Positions 6,268 to 8,661 of a DNA stretch of 8,661 nt are shown piece by piece. Position 1 is the stretch's first letter. Each line of letters starts with the position of its first letter. The DNA lies in the NCBI GenBank assembly GCA_009693435.1, contig SHXF01000149.1, positions 1-8,661 on the forward strand, read 5' to 3'. The notes beneath the pieces were generated by a model that made no database searches, was not told the origin of the DNA, and was given only the letters and a program-made list of their open reading frames with translations. This stretch comes from Betaproteobacteria bacterium (GTDB lineage Bacteria; Pseudomonadota; Gammaproteobacteria; Burkholderiales; SG8-39). Position numbers and translations under genes: made by a program.

Positions 6268-7704
6268 TTACCGCTTCGTTGCCGCGAGATTGTGGGCAAT
6301 GTGTTCCGCCGCCTTCATGCCGAACACGCCACCTCGCGACAGGCCACCCACATAGCGCACGCGCTCGCCGCCTTCCAGGCCGCCGGTCGTCGTGCCCGCT
6401 GCATAAAGACCCACGAAGGGCTTGCCGCTCTTGCCTATGACGCGTGTTTCGCCATCGATCTTGATGCCGCCCATGGTGTACGTAATGCCGGCACAGGCTT
6501 CCAGCGCAAAAAAAGGCGGCGTCTCTATGGGCATGGCAACATGGCGATTCGTCGTACGAGCCGGCGCGAGATGGGCCAGCGCCCCCGTACGCACAGCCTG
6601 GTTGTATTGGTTTACGGTTTCGGTCAGCGCCTGCACTGGCAACTTTACGACCGCAGCCAGCTCTGCAATCGTTTGCGCCTTGTGTATGGTGGCGCCAGAG
6701 CGCTCTATCTGCGGGTTGGCCGGCACGCGGTTGGCGCGGCCAGGACCCTCCCAAATCTTGGCATCGAACACCACCACACTCGACAGCGGATCGGCCCGCC
6801 CGGCCACCACGTTCGCCATGTAGATGCCGCCCCCACCTTCGTCGACAAAACGCTTACCGGTTTGGTCAACCACGATACAAGTCACGGCAATGTCGTCGAG
6901 CACGGGATACGGCCACAGGAGATCGTTGGAAAACGCCTCCCTGCACAACAAATGTCCGTAGAATCGATTCAACTCTGTGGCTTCCCCCCCGATTGCCGTC
7001 ACCATGCGCAAGCCGTCACCCGTACCGTTGGCGGCGCCACGCTGCTTGATGTTTTCCGCGGCAGGGGCAATGTTCTTGCGTAACATATCCAGATCAGCCT
7101 GGAATCCGCCGTCGGCGATGATGACGGAAGTCGCTTCGAAACGCTCACGCTCGCCTTTGCAGATCGCTTCCAGTCCCACGCACTGGTCACCCGACATGAT
7201 CAATGCGTCAGCCCGGCGCCCCAGCAACAGGGTACCACCGAATTTTTTGAGCAAATCGCCCAACCTGCGCAAGAACACATCGGGCCCGCGGCCCTTCCAG
7301 TCGAGGCCACCCGTAAGCGGACGCGGCGGCGCCAGCATCCACGCACGGCCTTCCTGCGCACCGCCGCGTATGAACTGAATGTCGTGTCCGACCAGCCAAT
7401 CGATAAATTTCGCACCACCACCGGCGAGCGACGCTGCGAGTTCGGGATCAGCGTCAGGGGTTGTCGCGTTTTGAATGGCCTTGACCAACTCGTCAGCCGG
7501 CAGCTTTGCGCTGTGATAGGCGATGTGAATGATGCCGCCGGAAAACCGTGAATTACACGGATATTCCGCCGACTCGCCCTTTTCGAGAACCGCCACCTGT
7601 AGTCCCAGTTCGGCCGCCCTAACGCCTGCGACCATGCCCGCGATGCCCGCGCCGACAACCACGACATCAAATGAGCGCGCACTGCTGGTTGGTATATTCA
7701 TCAT
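6268..7704 (-). CDS. FAD-dependent fumarate reductase/tricarballylate dehydrogenase-type flavoprotein
   Basis: A 478-residue protein of the FAD_binding_2 family (fumarate reductase/succinate dehydrogenase flavoprotein, 3-ketosteroid dehydrogenase and tricarballylate dehydrogenase relatives). An N-terminal Rossmann motif, VVVVGAGIAG (14-23), binds FAD, and Glu41 at the end of the second strand should hold the ribose. Further family marks are SGG after the first helix pair, ADGGFQAD, GTGDGLRM, and near the C-terminus PPFFALEACAGITYTMGGI followed by GGERVRYVGGLSRGG. There is no signal peptide, heme site or flavin-transfer domain, so it is probably cytoplasmic. The start is uncertain: ATG at 7702-7704 (or 7699-7701) sits close to the conserved part but has no purine-rich site, and the ATG at 7779 would add 25 unlikely residues. 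First gene of the four-gene operon; substrate presumably an organic acid. Confidence 0.88.
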   Translation of the reverse strand: MMNIPTSSARSFDVVVVGAGIAGMVAGVRAAELGLQVAVLEKGESAEYPCNSRFSGGIIHIAYHSAKLPADELVKAIQNATTPDADPELAASLAGGGAKFIDWLVGHDIQFIRGGAQEGRAWMLAPPRPLTGGLDWKGRGPDVFLRRLGDLLKKFGGTLLLGRRADALIMSGDQCVGLEAICKGERERFEATSVIIADGGFQADLDMLRKNIAPAAENIKQRGAANGTGDGLRMVTAIGGEATELNRFYGHLLCREAFSNDLLWPYPVLDDIAVTCIVVDQTGKRFVDEGGGGIYMANVVAGRADPLSSVVVFDAKIWEGPGRANRVPANPQIERSGATIHKAQTIAELAAVVKLPVQALTETVNQYNQAVRTGALAHLAPARTTNRHVAMPIETPPFFALEACAGITYTMGGIKIDGETRVIGKSGKPFVGLYAAGTTTGGLEGGERVRYVGGLSRGGVFGMKAAEHIAHNLAATKR

Positions 7705-7783
7705 GGGCAGGGGAGGCGGGTGGATAGCGAATGAAAGTTTACGTAAGCATTTGATATTATTTATCTTTCCTAAATACATTACA

Positions 7784-7841
7784 CCGTTTGGGCTGAGCCT
7801 GTCGAAGCCCCGTAGCCCTTCGACAAGCTCAGGGCGAACGG
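7784..7841. repeat. Palindromic interspersed repeat (58 bp)
   Basis: Two 24-base arms (7784-7807 and 7818-7841) are complementary at 20 of 24 positions around a 10-base loop. The right arm contains CTTCGACAAGCTCAGG, and the left arm its imperfect complement. Sequences of this type, ending in CGAACGG, recur as dispersed palindromes in many proteobacterial genomes (from memory). It would fold into a strong hairpin in the leader of the flavoprotein operon if transcription begins upstream, or act as a partial terminator after the gene at 7912. No T-run follows on either side. Confidence 0.75.
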
Positions 7842-7911
7842 ATTGGGTTTGTCACGAATTATGAAAAGATCAATAGTGATATTTTATTAAGACACTACCC
7901 TGCCGCACGCA

Positions 7912-8448
7912 TCAGGGATGCGTCACAAGCATGCGCGGCATCTTTGCAAAAAACACGCGCACCTGCTGATGCGGATTGCGCACATACTTTTCAGCCGTGG
8001 GCTGATCAACAATGACCAGCCCCCGATGGGCAACGGTTTGATCGAGACCAACACATTTGAGCCAGGTGACCGTCAGCCCTTCCAGCACCACGTCCGGCTT
8101 GTCACTGTCAATCACCAACAGCCTTTTGTCGTCGGGCACCTCCGGCGCCTGATAAAGGCCCTCAAACAGATTGCGATGCCAATAGGCCAGATGATCTTTC
8201 CAGCGCGGCGCGCCGAGCTTGCCTCCGCCGTTGTCGTAATAGCGCTGGCTAGTCATCACCTCGGCCGCGTCGACACTATACAGCGCGAGTGATGGCGCGG
8301 GATCAATGCCCATGCATTTAAACCGTTGCCCGGTGGTAAAGCCGGGCACTGTCAGAATCTTCGCAACCGTTTTCATTTCACCGGCCCACTTGTCCCAGAA
8401 CTCATCGGACGGGCATGCCTTTAATGTCTCTTCTACGGTGTAGATCAC
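7912..8448 (-). CDS. Conserved-looking protein of unknown function, 178 aa, GTG start
   Basis: I do not recognise a characterised family. The protein is soluble, with no signal peptide or membrane segment. An N-terminal stretch (EFWDKWAGEMKT, then VPGFTTGQRFKC and SLALYSVDAAEVMTSQRYYD) and a later half (KRLLVIDSD ... LEGLTVTWLKCVGL ... HRGLVIVD) look like two alpha/beta repeats. This is the layout of dimeric alpha-beta barrel proteins such as EthD-like or monooxygenase-like domains, but this is inference from pattern only. The GTG at 8446-8448 is supported by AAAGGT seven bases upstream (8456-8461). It lies 207 bases upstream of the flavoprotein start on the same strand, with a palindromic repeat between, so it could be the first cistron of the same transcript or a separate unit. 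Confidence 0.8.
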   Translation of the reverse strand: MIYTVEETLKACPSDEFWDKWAGEMKTVAKILTVPGFTTGQRFKCMGIDPAPSLALYSVDAAEVMTSQRYYDNGGGKLGAPRWKDHLAYWHRNLFEGLYQAPEVPDDKRLLVIDSDKPDVVLEGLTVTWLKCVGLDQTVAHRGLVIVDQPTAEKYVRNPHQQVRVFFAKMPRMLVTHP

Positions 8449-8455
8449 GTGAATT

Positions 8456-8461
8456 ACCTTT
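8456..8461 (-). promoter_or_regulatory. Ribosome-binding site supporting the GTG start at 8448
   Basis: AAAGGT on the minus strand is separated by seven bases from GTG. No in-frame ATG competes nearby. Confidence 0.5.
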
Positions 8462-8539
8462 AACCGAGATTATTCATTAGGAAGTAATTCTGCCCTAAGA
8501 AGAAGAATCTCTCTATTTTTGCTTCGTCAGCAGAATCTG

Positions 8540-8560
8540 TGGGTGAGTTTCACCCATTTT
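8540..8560. other. Perfect 7-bp stem-loop TGGGTGA-GTT-TCACCCA followed by TTTT
   Basis: The arms at 8540-8546 and 8550-8556 pair perfectly around GTT, with four Ts after it on the plus strand and another GGGTG at 8569-8573. It could be a weak plus-strand terminator or, given its position upstream of the minus-strand gene at 8448, an operator. Neither role is shown by the sequence. Confidence 0.35.
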
Positions 8561-8614
8561 AGAAAATTGGGTGTTCACGCTGGTTGAATACTTTGACAAG
8601 CAAAGTTATCCACG

Positions 8615-8657
8615 GGCGCGCGTGCGGCTCCCTGCATAGAGCCAGAGCGCGCGCGCC
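8615..8657. repeat. GC-rich imperfect inverted repeat at the window edge
   Basis: GGCGCGCG (8615-8622) pairs with CGCGCGCC (8650-8657), and inside it GGCTC (8626-8630) pairs with GAGCC (8639-8643) around an eight-base loop, with a small unpaired region between the stems. No T-run follows. It may be a dispersed repeat or part of a terminator for a gene beyond the window. Confidence 0.45.
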
Positions 8658-8661
8658 GGTG

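Noticed and set aside
6235..7083. Long plus-strand open frame opposite the flavoprotein gene
   Set aside because: Arg/His-rich translation without family resemblance; it is the antisense shadow of a clearly conserved FAD-binding gene.
7898..7917. Terminator hairpin (CCCTG/CAGGG) at the end of the 178-aa gene
   Set aside because: Only a five-base stem with a ten-base loop overlapping the stop codon, and no T-run on the minus strand.

Overview
The window looks like a piece of a beta-proteobacterial (Burkholderiales-type) chromosome. The main reason is four separate genes of the Bug/TctC family, the periplasmic binding proteins of tripartite tricarboxylate transporters, which are hugely expanded in Bordetella, Cupriavidus, Polaromonas and relatives. 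They sit beside CoA- and organic-acid-metabolism genes in GC-rich DNA. The genus cannot be named from the sequence alone.

Left part (1-2905). An 89-bp element with perfect 17-bp terminal inverted repeats (61-149) lies downstream of a crotonase-fold enoyl-CoA hydratase-like gene (176-949, minus). An intact Bug gene (1095-2066, plus) is transcribed away from it. A second plus-strand Bug gene (2195 onward) is broken: its Bug-like sequence stops at about 2787, exactly where an antisense piece begins that resembles the 3' end of a bacterial group II intron (2788-2839). An in-frame fragment that may be the Bug C-terminus follows (2840-2905).

Middle (2906-3432). This stretch is AT-richer and has no convincing gene. 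It holds short direct repeats (3061-3081, 3140-3171) and a 3' fragment of a tRNA-Asn(GUU) gene (about 3185-3222). The arrangement resembles the end of an integrated element that used a tRNA gene as its attachment site.

Right part (3433-7704, minus). Four genes form a compact operon in the order FAD-dependent flavoprotein of the fumarate reductase/tricarballylate dehydrogenase type, Bug protein, Bug protein, maleate isomerase-family protein. The gaps are 31, 3 and 20 bases. I infer that the set captures an unsaturated or branched di/tricarboxylate in the periplasm and processes it by redox chemistry and cis-trans isomerisation. No TctA/TctB membrane subunits are present, so the Bug proteins must use a permease encoded elsewhere or act as sensors. 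A palindromic interspersed repeat (7784-7841) precedes the flavoprotein gene, and further upstream lies a gene for a 178-residue protein of unknown function (7912-8448, minus). The right edge (8449-8661) is non-coding with two stem-loops.

I see no wholly new system. The most notable items are the operon, the intron-scarred Bug pseudogene and the tRNA-fragment junction.
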